A DNA stretch of 64,000 bases. Source: G965227875 sp965227875. GTDB taxonomy: Bacteria; Pseudomonadota; Alphaproteobacteria; Rhizobiales; JAJFHC01. Position 1 is the first letter of the stretch. The number at the start of each line of letters is the position of its first letter. Shown here in pieces: positions 25,070 through 32,590 of the stretch. Location: assembly GCA_965227875.1 (NCBI GenBank), contig OZ245783.1, positions 4,278,001-4,342,000 on the forward strand, written 5' to 3'. The notes beneath the pieces were generated by a model. It did not search any database, was not told the origin of the DNA, and worked only from the letters and a program-made list of their open reading frames with translations. The translations under genes were made by a program, and so were the position numbers.

Positions 25070-25284
25070 AACCTATTTCCTCGTTTGGGTACGCCAGACT
25101 TTCTGCTGCCCCGGTCAACGAATATTCGATCAACTCCAATAACTTCGAAGTTTATCACCATTGTTGCGATGGCAGCAAGGTAACATGTATCCGTTCACTT
25201 CGCCCCGATCTTCGCGGATCGGTCGCCAATCGGTGCCGTCGCGCTGCCGCCGTCAGGCAGGAAAATGGTGTAACTTGTTGAAAG

Positions 25285-25572
25285 TTATTTGTTTTCCTCA
25301 GGCGGCGTCGTGGGAAAGTTAGCGATGATGTCATAGGCCGCGGCGAGCGCGCCGTAAGTCGATTCCGCGATCGCGTATTCGTCCGGCGCGAGACCGCCGT
25401 CCAGGCCCGCCTTGGTTTCGTTGCCAAGCGCGGTGAGTCGTTCGAGGATCTGCTCGCGCAAGGCGTGCCCGTCCGGCCCCTTGAGCCGTTCCTCGAGGTC
25501 GGTCATCCCGAAGTCGAATTCCTCGGATGGTTCGTTGCCGCTGTCGGCCGATTCGCTGTCGAAACTGTTCAT
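25285..25572 (-). CDS. sctE: Probable SctE, needle co-chaperone (YscE-like)
   Basis: This is a 95-residue acidic protein. After a 22-residue disordered leader, the sequence MTDLEERL, a helix, GG, then a YAIAESTYGALAAAYDIIA helix parallels Yersinia YscE (MTQLEEQL ... GG ... YQVWQRESKALESAIAIIH). YscE is a 66-residue two-helix protein that, with YscG, sequesters the needle subunit. The start at 25572 lies two bases after the stop of the Crp/Fnr gene, so the two are translationally coupled. sctF follows 215 bp downstream; that gap holds a small hairpin (CCGATC-N6-GATCGG at 25205-25222) and no gene. Confidence 0.62.
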   Translation of the reverse strand: MNSFDSESADSGNEPSEEFDFGMTDLEERLKGPDGHALREQILERLTALGNETKAGLDGGLAPDEYAIAESTYGALAAAYDIIANFPTTPPEENK

Positions 25573-25574
25573 GG

Positions 25575-26318
25575 TCAAATATTGCTGTCGAACGCCAGCA
25601 TTTCCAGCGCGTTCCTGTCCCTGATGTATATTCTGCGGTTTTGGACCGAAATCCAACCGGATTGTTCCCAGGACTTCAGGCAACGGTTAACGTTGCCGCG
25701 CGTGCCCCGGGCCATGGCGCCGAGATCGCTCTGTGTGACCACCGAGCCGATGACGGTGCAGTCGCTGTCACCCGCGTCCGGTTCCCCGAGGCTGTCGGCG
25801 AGCCGCAGAAGGGCCTGGCTCAGACGGGCGGAAAGGCTGCCGAGACTGAGATTTCGCGTCACTTCGATGTAGGATCTGTACCGCGTGGCGATGAGCGTGC
25901 TCAGCGCATGCCGGATGTCCGCATGGCGGTCATCGGAACTGTGGAAGACGCGCATCGCGATCGTGGCGAGCACGACATCGCCGGCGGCGGTCGCGGTGTC
26001 CGCATGCACGCTGCGGTCGAACACGCCCAGTTCTCCGAAGAAGTTGCCCGGCGCAAGGATGTCGTGAAGAACGGTCGAGCCGTCGTCCATGATGTAGGTC
26101 AGCCGCACATGGCCGGAAATGATGCAGTAGAGGTGCTCCGCATCGTCGTCCTGGAAATAGACGACGCCCTGATGCTGCACACGTGTGTGATGGACCGCCT
26201 TGCTGAGCAGGGCGCGCGATGACGAACTCAGTGTGCCGAAGATCGGCGAATGTTCGAAGATGTCGCGTCCGGCGCCGATGGAGGCCGTTTGAGCACCGCT
26301 GGTTCGGGCCTCTAGCAA
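25575..26318 (-). CDS. Crp/Fnr-family transcriptional regulator of the island
   Basis: This is a 247-residue protein. An N-terminal cyclic-nucleotide-binding-type beta barrel (about 22-140) contains LYCIISGHVRLTYIMDDGS and LAPGNFFGELGVFD. A dimerisation helix follows, then a winged helix-turn-helix (SDLGAMARGTRGNVNRCLKS with EQSGWISVQNRRIYIRD). There is no Fnr-type cysteine cluster; the barrel motif PGNFFGELGVFD followed by RSVHADTATA resembles the Crp phosphate-binding cassette (GELA/RxA) but is not identical, so the ligand is uncertain. It sits inside the machinery operon, as ExsA-type regulators do in other systems, and is the natural candidate to bind the paired dyads. Confidence 0.88.
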   Translation of the reverse strand: MLEARTSGAQTASIGAGRDIFEHSPIFGTLSSSSRALLSKAVHHTRVQHQGVVYFQDDDAEHLYCIISGHVRLTYIMDDGSTVLHDILAPGNFFGELGVFDRSVHADTATAAGDVVLATIAMRVFHSSDDRHADIRHALSTLIATRYRSYIEVTRNLSLGSLSARLSQALLRLADSLGEPDAGDSDCTVIGSVVTQSDLGAMARGTRGNVNRCLKSWEQSGWISVQNRRIYIRDRNALEMLAFDSNI

Positions 26319-26327
26319 CGCTCCGGC

Positions 26328-26585
26328 TCAGATCGGGTTGGACTGGCCTGGAGCCGAATAATCGCCGTTTTTCTCGATATCCGACGCGGTATCGAAGACG
26401 AGGCCGTCCTGGGACTGGTCCAGGGTGATGATTCCCTGCTGGTTGAGCTGGTTTTCGAAGTTCTTCTGGCCCTTCGACAGTTCCGTCGTTTCGGTGTTCG
26501 TGTCGTTTTCCTTGGTCTTTACGTTGCCCTCGGCATTGTCCGTCGGGATCTGACCACTTGGAGTGAGCGTCGGAGTGATGGCCAT
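26328..26585 (-). CDS. Small Asn/Thr-rich protein heading the Crp operon
   Basis: The 85 residues are counted from the ATG at 26585. The protein is highly polar, rich in Asn, Thr, Gln and Glu, has no Cys and no membrane segment, and appears disordered except for a short helix (KGQKNFENQLNQQG). Its first four residues, MAIT, equal those of the kinase candidate. It stands nine bp ahead of the Crp/Fnr gene and downstream of operator A. I recognise no family. The composition fits a small type III export substrate or a regulatory secreted protein, but no motif proves it. Confidence 0.5.
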   Translation of the reverse strand: MAITPTLTPSGQIPTDNAEGNVKTKENDTNTETTELSKGQKNFENQLNQQGIITLDQSQDGLVFDTASDIEKNGDYSAPGQSNPI

Positions 26586-26631
26586 GTCTTGTCCTCTTCG
26601 CGCGACGTTCGTCATTGCCGGGCAAACGTCA

Positions 26632-26648
26632 TGTACCGAACAGTTACA
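26632..26648. promoter_or_regulatory. Island operator A ahead of the Crp operon
   Basis: The site reads TGTACCGAACAGTTACA, one base longer in the spacer than the matching site at 18895. It lies 47 bp upstream of the small gene that heads the crp operon, so the regulator could control its own synthesis. Confidence 0.45.
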
Positions 26649-26689
26649 CCAGAATATTGCAACAGGTAAGGCTGGTTGTGCAAATCCGG

Positions 26690-26705
26690 TGTCCTATATG
26701 ATACA
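26690..26705. promoter_or_regulatory. Island operator B ahead of the TPR chaperone gene
   Basis: The site reads TGTCCTATATGATACA, sharing 13 of 16 positions with the site at 18984. It lies 55 bp upstream of the gene at 26760. TATGAT with TTGTGC 15 bp upstream could also form a short-spaced promoter. Confidence 0.45.
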
Positions 26706-26759
26706 GCCGTGCCGCGTTTTCACTTTAAGCTGTGAAACCGGAAACGCCGAACGCTGGTA

Positions 26760-27443
26760 ATGAACATGATTTCCATAAACCTGACGGAAGTTGAGGAGGC
26801 GCTCGTTCCGCCCGACGTCGAATCGTTTGTCGCGGATGCGCGCGAACGGTCGGACGCCGCGGATTCGGGCGTTTCCGCCGCCAGGATCGTCGAACTGGCC
26901 GAGGAGGCGCGCCGTGCGAAGGGGTATGGCGACCCGTCGGATCCGGTCGAATTGGCACGCGCGGACCTGGCGGAGGCGGCGGGAACCGTGGACGACGATG
27001 TCTTCGTGTCCGAACTCGAATCGGCGCTGGCCTCCCTGAAGACCGAAACGGACGGGGCGATGCCGCTGTCGACCATGGTCTACGTGATCGCGTCCAACCG
27101 GTTCGAAGCCGGCCGCATCGCCGAGGCCGCGAGCCTGTTCGACCTCTATATCCACCTGTCGGATGGCGCCTACGAAGGCTATCTGGGGCTCGCGCTCTGC
27201 GCGACGAGCCTCGACCGCTTCGATCTCGGCCTCGTTCTGGCGCGCAAGAGTGCCGAGGCCGGCAGTGTCCATCCCCGGGTGCATTTCGTGGCCGGGCTCT
27301 GCGCCCTGAAGCTGGGTGAGGGCAAGATCGTCAAGCATCACCTGGCCCTGACGACACGGATTGCGCGCCGGGACCGGCGCTACCGCGCGGACCAGCGGGC
27401 GGCGCAGCGGATTCTGCTGCTTCTGCAGTTCGCGGAAGGCTGA
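26760..27443 (+). CDS. TPR protein, possible SycD/LcrH-like chaperone
   Basis: This is a 227-residue protein. An acidic, Ala/Glu-rich N-terminal 100 residues precede about three TPR-like repeats from residue 100 on: MVYVIASNRFEAGRIAEAAS, EGYLGLALCATSLDRFDLGL and HFVAGLCALKLGEGKIVKHH. The repeat part resembles class II chaperones of translocator proteins (SycD/LcrH/PcrH). It is longer than SycD (about 168) because of the N-terminal part. It is divergent from the crp operon under an island operator. No translocator gene is seen beside it, so its client is unknown. Confidence 0.6.
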   Translation: MNMISINLTEVEEALVPPDVESFVADARERSDAADSGVSAARIVELAEEARRAKGYGDPSDPVELARADLAEAAGTVDDDVFVSELESALASLKTETDGAMPLSTMVYVIASNRFEAGRIAEAASLFDLYIHLSDGAYEGYLGLALCATSLDRFDLGLVLARKSAEAGSVHPRVHFVAGLCALKLGEGKIVKHHLALTTRIARRDRRYRADQRAAQRILLLLQFAEG

Positions 27444-27499
27444 CATCTCCGACGCCCCGATATACCGGCGCCGGGCGTTCAGGACTGCCTGAAGGAAAC

Positions 27500-27856
27500 A
27501 TGGTGACATTTTCGACCAGAGCAGGCGTTTCGGTGGTCATTGGCACGCTTGCCGGCCTGCTCGTGAAGACCGCCGTGACGACGCTCGCCCCAGTGGCGCT
27601 CGCGGCGGTGCTGGCCGGATGGCTGACGGGGGCGTTCGCGGGCGGTGGCGTGGCGACGGCGACCATGCCGGGCCGGTTGATCCTTCCCGCGTTCGCCACG
27701 GGCATCGTCCTCGAGGCGGCCGTCACGGTCGCGTTCATCGTCGACCGCTACCCGCTCTGGATGATGATGGGGGGACTCTTGTTAACGCTTCCCCTGGCGA
27801 TCGCCGGGGGCTGGGTGGCGCGCATCCTTGCACCGCGCGCCGGAACCGGTCAGTAA
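27500..27856 (+). CDS. Small integral membrane protein
   Basis: This 118-residue, very hydrophobic protein has three to four membrane helices (LAPVALAAVLAGWLTGAFAG, ILPAFATGIVLEAAVTVAFI, MMMGGLLLTLPLAIAGGWVA). GAAGGAAAC stands before the ATG. I recognise no family. It lies at the edge of the T3SS island, 56 bp after the TPR gene, and may be unrelated to secretion. Confidence 0.6.
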   Translation: MVTFSTRAGVSVVIGTLAGLLVKTAVTTLAPVALAAVLAGWLTGAFAGGGVATATMPGRLILPAFATGIVLEAAVTVAFIVDRYPLWMMMGGLLLTLPLAIAGGWVARILAPRAGTGQ

Positions 27857-27888
27857 GAGCCGGTGCCGACCAGGACGACGGGATCACC

Positions 27889-28398
27889 ATGGACAGTTTC
27901 AGACGCCGCAACGGCCAGCTCATCGCCATACTGATCTCGGCGCTTTCGGCCTATTTCCTGGCCGACACGTTCATCGAGGACATCGGAAGCAGCGATCCGC
28001 TCCAGCTTCGGGTGCTGGCCGCGCTCGCGGCCGCCGCGATGACATGGCTGTGCTGGTGGATCATGGTCGCCCGCGCGCGGGCATGGCGTATCTTCAGGGG
28101 AATCATGGCCGGTCTCGTCGCCGGGATCCTCATGCATCCGGTCTACGTCGTGGCGCTGTCCTGGATGGGGCTCTTCGACCCCGCGCAGTTCGGTGAATAC
28201 TTCCTCGTCGCCGTGGTGCATATCTTCCTGTTCACGATGTTCCTCATCCCCGGCACCATGTCCATCGGTGCGCTCGGCGGCGCGCTTGCCGTCCTCCTCG
28301 GCACGCCTCCGGAAGATCCGCGGCCGACGGCGCCCCGCGATCTCGATGTGCGCCGCACCGGCAACGGGCGGCCCGGCGCGAAATCGGCGGAAAACTGA
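27889..28398 (+). CDS. Integral membrane protein of unknown function
   Basis: This 169-residue protein has about four membrane helices (LIAILISALSAYFLADTF, VLAALAAAAMTWLCWWIMVA, IMAGLVAGILMHPVYVVALS, FLVAVVHIFLFTMFLIPGTM) and a Pro/Arg-rich tail. The start is the ATG at 27889, 32 bp after the previous gene, so the two small membrane proteins are probably co-transcribed. No family recognised. Confidence 0.65.
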   Translation: MDSFRRRNGQLIAILISALSAYFLADTFIEDIGSSDPLQLRVLAALAAAAMTWLCWWIMVARARAWRIFRGIMAGLVAGILMHPVYVVALSWMGLFDPAQFGEYFLVAVVHIFLFTMFLIPGTMSIGALGGALAVLLGTPPEDPRPTAPRDLDVRRTGNGRPGAKSAEN

Positions 28399-28470
28399 GA
28401 CGCCGATTGGTCCGGGAATTCTGTATGGGAAAACCGCACGAAATTTGTGCCGGAACTGCAAACGGATTGC

Positions 28471-28499
28471 TTGACTTCCTACCGTCCGTGACATACACC
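28471..28499 (+). promoter_or_regulatory. Likely promoter of tRNA-Asp
   Basis: TTGACT, a 17-bp spacer and TACACC lie about 50 bp ahead of the tRNA gene. The -35 element is near consensus, the -10 less so. Confidence 0.45.
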
Positions 28500-28551
28500 A
28501 CGCGCACCTCGCAATAAGCGAATTGCGACGCCGCGATGCGGTGCGCCTGCG

Positions 28552-28628
28552 GGGGGTGTAGCTCAGTTGGTTAGAGCGCTGGCCTGTCACGCCAGAGGCC
28601 GCGGGTTCGAGTCCCGTCACTCCCGCCA
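28552..28628 (+). tRNA. tRNA-Asp (GTC)
   Basis: The 77-nt gene folds into a full cloverleaf. The acceptor stem is GGGGGTG with CACTCCC (one G-U pair), the anticodon arm is CTGGC-loop-GCCAG with anticodon GTC at 28586-28588, the T arm is GCGGGTTCGAGTCCCGT, and CCA is encoded at the 3' end. It marks the right-hand border of the secretion island. Confidence 0.96.
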
Positions 28629-28708
28629 CTTCTTCCGAAATCATTGATGTATATGTCGGCACTCGGGCCGGGTTCTTCGCGTGCGACGATGCGGGGTCGA
28701 GGGGGAGG

Positions 28709-29218
28709 GTGTGTGCATTGCTTACCATCGTCAGTGGACGCTTCGTGAAGATCGTGCAGGCGGAAGACCAGGACGTGGTCCTGAAAAGGTGCGCGCCGGA
28801 CCGGCCCGCGGCCCGGTTCAATCGGGCAGGGCAGGACGCGCTTTATCTCAGTCCGGACGAAACCAGCGCCCGCGTCGCGATCGGCGGTTATGTGACCGAG
28901 ACAAGCCGGAGACGCCTGTTGCTGACCTTCGACCTTGACGAATCCCGTCTTCTCGACCTTCGCCATCCCGAGGCGTCGGACATCTACGAACTGGCGCGCC
29001 AGCCCTGGCAGCAGGCAATTGCGGACGGTCGCGATCCTCCATCCTGGACGGCGGCGGACACGGTGCGTGAGAGGGGGTATGACGGGCTGGTCGATCCGTC
29101 GCGGCGTAGGCCCGGCCTCTGGCACGTGACCTTGTTTCACTGGAACGCGGACGGAGCGCCGCAGGTCCGGCCTGTCGGCACATCGACATCCATCCTGCTC
29201 GAACCCGACTTCCGGTAG
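28709..29218 (+). CDS. RES-domain protein
   Basis: This is a protein of about 169 residues. The start is uncertain: GTG at 28709 abuts a GGGGGAGG run, while TTG at 28718 has better spacing. The segment ARFNRAGQDALYLSPDETSA matches the Arg and Tyr block at the start of RES domains. RES proteins such as MbcT and ParT degrade or transfer from NAD+ and act as toxins paired with Xre-type antitoxins. No antitoxin gene lies beside it (tRNA upstream, a 66-residue coiled protein downstream). The usual helix Glu is not evident, so activity is doubtful. Confidence 0.65.
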   Translation: MCALLTIVSGRFVKIVQAEDQDVVLKRCAPDRPAARFNRAGQDALYLSPDETSARVAIGGYVTETSRRRLLLTFDLDESRLLDLRHPEASDIYELARQPWQQAIADGRDPPSWTAADTVRERGYDGLVDPSRRRPGLWHVTLFHWNADGAPQVRPVGTSTSILLEPDFR

Positions 29219-29383
29219 GTCCGTCGGGAACGGCGCGTGCCTGGCGGTTTTGTCGCGCATGCGGGCGCCTGTTCCACAGACCGCCCGAATTGCCCGGGGA
29301 CTGCAGGGGTGATTTACTCTTTTGAACGGCAAATCGCCCTGGCCGCCGTGCGGCCTCGGCCTCACAGACAAGGAACTGCGGAC

Positions 29384-29584
29384 ATGAGCTTCGAAGAGTA
29401 TCAGGCGGAAATCGCGTTGCTGCTGAACCAGATGGAGGACCAGCCTGAGGATCTTCACGAACTCTACGAGAAGATTCACGCCCGGCTGTCCGAAATGAAG
29501 GCCTACGGGATGCCGTTGCCGGAGGACCTGACCAGGCTCGAGGAACGGCTTGAAGCGCTTTTTGCCGAAGCCACGAAGGAGTGA
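29384..29584 (+). CDS. Small helical protein, 66 residues
   Basis: The start is the ATG at 29384 with AAGG upstream. The protein is entirely helical and acidic (SFEEYQAEIALLLNQMED, LHELYEKIHARLSEMKAYG, LTRLEERLEALFAEATKE), with heptad-like spacing. I recognise it only as a small conserved-looking hypothetical. The 165 bases between it and the RES gene show nothing else. Confidence 0.6.
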   Translation: MSFEEYQAEIALLLNQMEDQPEDLHELYEKIHARLSEMKAYGMPLPEDLTRLEERLEALFAEATKE

Positions 29585-29896
29585 CGCCAGACCCTTCCGT
29601 TCTTGGCATGCCGGCCGCGTCCGGGCCGTCTTCCAGGGCTCGCGGTTCGTGGCGGCATGCAGCGCGTTGCGAGGGGGGCGTGACGCCCTGGACAGCTATC
29701 CGGCGATCCTGATTGGGGATTGCGCCGATGCGGCGTAACGTCTTGGCCGGAAAACTCGCCCCTTTGCACTTGCGTGGCCAAGGGCAGTGGGGTAACACCA
29801 CCACAGGGATTCCCGTCGTGTTTTGCGGTGCATCATCCTTCTGTGGGTGAACGTTTGCCGCGATCGGGGCGAGGCAATCGGGGCGGATGAGGGCAC
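29585..29896. other. Leader region of the nuo operon
   Basis: These 312 bases hold no credible gene. They must include the promoter of the nuo operon; I cannot pick out convincing -35/-10 elements. GAGG is present seven bases before the nuoA ATG. Confidence 0.4.
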
Positions 29897-30262
29897 ATGA
29901 ACGAATTGCTTCAGGACTATCTTCCGATCGTGATTTTCATAGGCGTGTCGGCCGGAATCGGTCTCGCGCTCATGCTGTCCGCGATGATCATCGCGATCCG
30001 CAATCCCGACCCCGAAAAGGTCTCCGCTTACGAATGCGGCTTCAACGCCTTCGATGACGCCCGGATGAAGTTCGACGTGCGTTTCTACCTCGTGGCAATC
30101 CTCTTCATCATTTTCGACCTCGAGGTGGCTTTCCTGTTCCCGTGGGCCATTTCTCTCAAGGAGGTCGGGATGTTCGGTTTCTGGTCGATGATGATTTTCC
30201 TCGGCGTGCTCACGATAGGTTTCACCTACGAGTGGCGGAAAGGGGCGCTTGAATGGGATTGA
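29897..30262 (+). CDS. nuoA: NADH-quinone oxidoreductase subunit A
   Basis: This 121-residue, three-helix membrane subunit of complex I carries the family signature SAYECGFNAFDDARMKFDVR in the loop at the quinone cavity, followed by FYLVAILFIIFDLEVAFLFPW. It heads a complete, unbroken 14-gene operon in the order A to N and overlaps nuoB by 10 bp. Confidence 0.97.
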   Translation: MNELLQDYLPIVIFIGVSAGIGLALMLSAMIIAIRNPDPEKVSAYECGFNAFDDARMKFDVRFYLVAILFIIFDLEVAFLFPWAISLKEVGMFGFWSMMIFLGVLTIGFTYEWRKGALEWD

Positions 30263-30786
30263 CCGAAACACGCACTCCCGTGCCGGCCGGAGACGATGCG
30301 TTCTTCACCGGCATGTCCGATGAGCTCGCAGACAAGGGGTTCCTCGTTACCTCCACGGACGACCTGATCAACTGGGCGCGCACCGGCTCGCTCATGTGGA
30401 TGACGTTCGGCCTTGCCTGCTGTGCCGTGGAGATGATGCAGGCCTCGATGCCGCGCTACGACGTCGAGCGCTTCGGTTTCGCGCCGCGGGCGTCACCGCG
30501 CCAGTCCGACGTGATGATCGTCGCCGGCACGCTGACCAACAAGATGGCTCCGGCCCTGCGCAAGGTCTACGACCAGATGCCCGAGCCGCGCTACGTGATC
30601 TCCATGGGCAGCTGCGCCAATGGCGGCGGTTATTACCACTACTCCTATTCCGTCGTGCGCGGCTGCGACCGGATCGTGCCTGTCGACATCTACGTGCCCG
30701 GCTGCCCGCCCACCGCGGAAGCGCTGGTCTACGGCATTCTTCAGCTCCAGAAGAAGATCCGGCGCACCGGAACAATCGAGCGATAG
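30253..30786 (+). CDS. nuoB: NADH-quinone oxidoreductase subunit B
   Basis: This 177-residue peripheral-arm subunit carries cluster N2, the last iron-sulfur centre before quinone. Ligands are visible in FGLACCAVEMM, in GSCANGGGYY and in PGCPPTAEAL. The start lies inside the end of nuoA. Confidence 0.98.
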   Translation: MGLTETRTPVPAGDDAFFTGMSDELADKGFLVTSTDDLINWARTGSLMWMTFGLACCAVEMMQASMPRYDVERFGFAPRASPRQSDVMIVAGTLTNKMAPALRKVYDQMPEPRYVISMGSCANGGGYYHYSYSVVRGCDRIVPVDIYVPGCPPTAEALVYGILQLQKKIRRTGTIER

Positions 30787-30794
30787 ACGGTCAG

Positions 30795-31400
30795 ATGGAA
30801 GAAGCCCTCCAGGAACTCGCGGAACTGATCGCCGACCATCTCGGTGATTCCGTCGAGGAAACCAAGATCGCCTTCGGCGAACTCACGCTGACCGTCCCGG
30901 TCGACCGGATCGTGCGGGTGTTGCGTTTCCTGCGCGACGAGCCGTCCTGCGCCTTCGTCAATCCGATCGACATCTGCGGTGTGGACTATCCCGGCCGCGA
31001 ACGCCGGTTCGACGTGGTCTACCATCTCCTCAGCCCGACGCAGAACATGCGCATCCGCGTCAAGGTCATGGTCGACGAGAACACGGCGGTGCCGAGCGTC
31101 TGCGACGTGTTCCCGGCGGCGAACTGGTTCGAACGCGAAGCATTCGACCTTTACGGCATCCTGTTTTCCGGCCATCCGGATCTCAGGCGCATCCTGACCG
31201 ACTACGGATTCAGGGGGCACCCGCTGCGCAAGGATTTCCCGCTGACCGGTTTCGTCGAAGTCCGCTACGACGACGAGCAGAAGCGTGTCGTCAACGAGCC
31301 CGTAAAACTTGCCCAGGAATTTCGTTCCTTCGATTTCATGAGCCCATGGGAAGGCACGGACTACGTGCTTCCGGGCGATGAAAAAGCGGAAACGAACTAG
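30795..31400 (+). CDS. nuoC: NADH-quinone oxidoreductase subunit C
   Basis: This is a 201-residue, 30-kDa-type subunit. It contains ERRFDVVYHLLS and the signature EREAFDLYGILFSGHPDLRR with YGFRGHPLRKDFPLTG. It is a separate gene, not fused to nuoD as in Escherichia coli. The start is the ATG at 30795, eight bases after nuoB. Confidence 0.96.
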   Translation: MEEALQELAELIADHLGDSVEETKIAFGELTLTVPVDRIVRVLRFLRDEPSCAFVNPIDICGVDYPGRERRFDVVYHLLSPTQNMRIRVKVMVDENTAVPSVCDVFPAANWFEREAFDLYGILFSGHPDLRRILTDYGFRGHPLRKDFPLTGFVEVRYDDEQKRVVNEPVKLAQEFRSFDFMSPWEGTDYVLPGDEKAETN

Positions 31401-31411
31401 GACCGCCCGCC

Positions 31412-32590
31412 ATGGCAGAAGCCGAAATCCGCAATTTCAACATCAATTTCGGGCCTCAGCATCCGGCCGCGCACGGCGTTCTGCGTCTTGTGCTGGAACT
31501 GGACGGCGAGATCGTCGAACGGGTCGACCCGCATATCGGCCTGCTTCATCGCGGCACCGAAAAGCTGATTGAGCACAAGACCTTCCTTCAGGCCGTGCCT
31601 TATTTCGACCGTCTCGACTACGTCGCGCCGATGAACCAGGAACACGCCTTCGCGCTTGCCGTCGAACGGCTCCTGGGCATCACGGTGCCGCGCCGCGGGC
31701 AACTCATCCGCGTGATCTACAGCGAGATCGGCCGCATCCTCAGCCATATCCTCAACGTCACGACCCAGGCCATGGACGTCGGCGCGCTCACGCCGCCGCT
31801 GTGGGGCTTCGAGGAACGCGAAAAGCTCATGGTCTTCTACGAGCGCGCGTCGGGAAGCCGCATGCACGCGGCCTATGTTCGGCCCGGTGGCGTCCACCAG
31901 GATCTCCCACAGGCGCTGCTCGACGATATCGGCGAGTTCTGCGAAACCTTTCCGCAGGTGATCGACGACATCGAGGGCCTGCTCACCGACAACCGCATCT
32001 TCAAGCAGCGCAACGTGGACATCGCGGTCGTCAGCCTCGAAGACGCGCTTGCCTGGGGCTTCTCCGGCGTCATGGTGCGCGGCTCCGGCGGGGCCTGGGA
32101 CCTGCGCAAGTCGCAGCCCTACGAGTGTTACGAGGAACTCGATTTCGACATTCCCGTCGGCAAGAACGGTGACTGTTACGACCGCTACCTCATCCGCATG
32201 GAAGAGATGCGCCAGTCGCTCTCCATCATGAAACAGTGCCTCGCGCTGATGGAGCCGGGTCCGGTGTCGTCCACCGACGGCAAGATCGTCCCGCCCAAGC
32301 GCGGCGAGATGAAGCGCTCCATGGAAGCGCTCATCCACCACTTCAAGCTCTACACCGAAGGCTTCAAGGTGCCTGAAGGCGAGGTCTATGCCGCCGTCGA
32401 GGCGCCCAAGGGCGAGTTCGGCGTCTATCTCGTCTCCGACGGTTCCAACAAACCCTATCGCTGCAAGATCAGGGCGCCGGGATTCGCCCACCTGCAGGCC
32501 ATGGATTTCCTTTGCCGCGGACACATGCTGGCCGACGTGTCGGCCATTCTGGGTTCGCTCGATATCGTTTTCGGAGAGGTCGACCGATGA
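31412..32590 (+). CDS. nuoD: NADH-quinone oxidoreductase subunit D
   Basis: This 392-residue, 49-kDa subunit forms the quinone site with NuoB. NFGPQHPAAHGVLRL near the N-terminus and the GLLHRGTEKLIE segment are typical, as is the C-terminal LGSLDIVFGEVDR. It overlaps nuoE by four bases (ATGA). Confidence 0.98.
   Translation: MAEAEIRNFNINFGPQHPAAHGVLRLVLELDGEIVERVDPHIGLLHRGTEKLIEHKTFLQAVPYFDRLDYVAPMNQEHAFALAVERLLGITVPRRGQLIRVIYSEIGRILSHILNVTTQAMDVGALTPPLWGFEEREKLMVFYERASGSRMHAAYVRPGGVHQDLPQALLDDIGEFCETFPQVIDDIEGLLTDNRIFKQRNVDIAVVSLEDALAWGFSGVMVRGSGGAWDLRKSQPYECYEELDFDIPVGKNGDCYDRYLIRMEEMRQSLSIMKQCLALMEPGPVSSTDGKIVPPKRGEMKRSMEALIHHFKLYTEGFKVPEGEVYAAVEAPKGEFGVYLVSDGSNKPYRCKIRAPGFAHLQAMDFLCRGHMLADVSAILGSLDIVFGEVDR

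Noticed and set aside
28552..28628. tRNA-Asp as the integration site of the T3SS island
   Set aside because: The island lies on the 5' side of the tRNA, whereas integrases usually use the 3' end. No integrase gene or repeated tRNA end is visible in the window.
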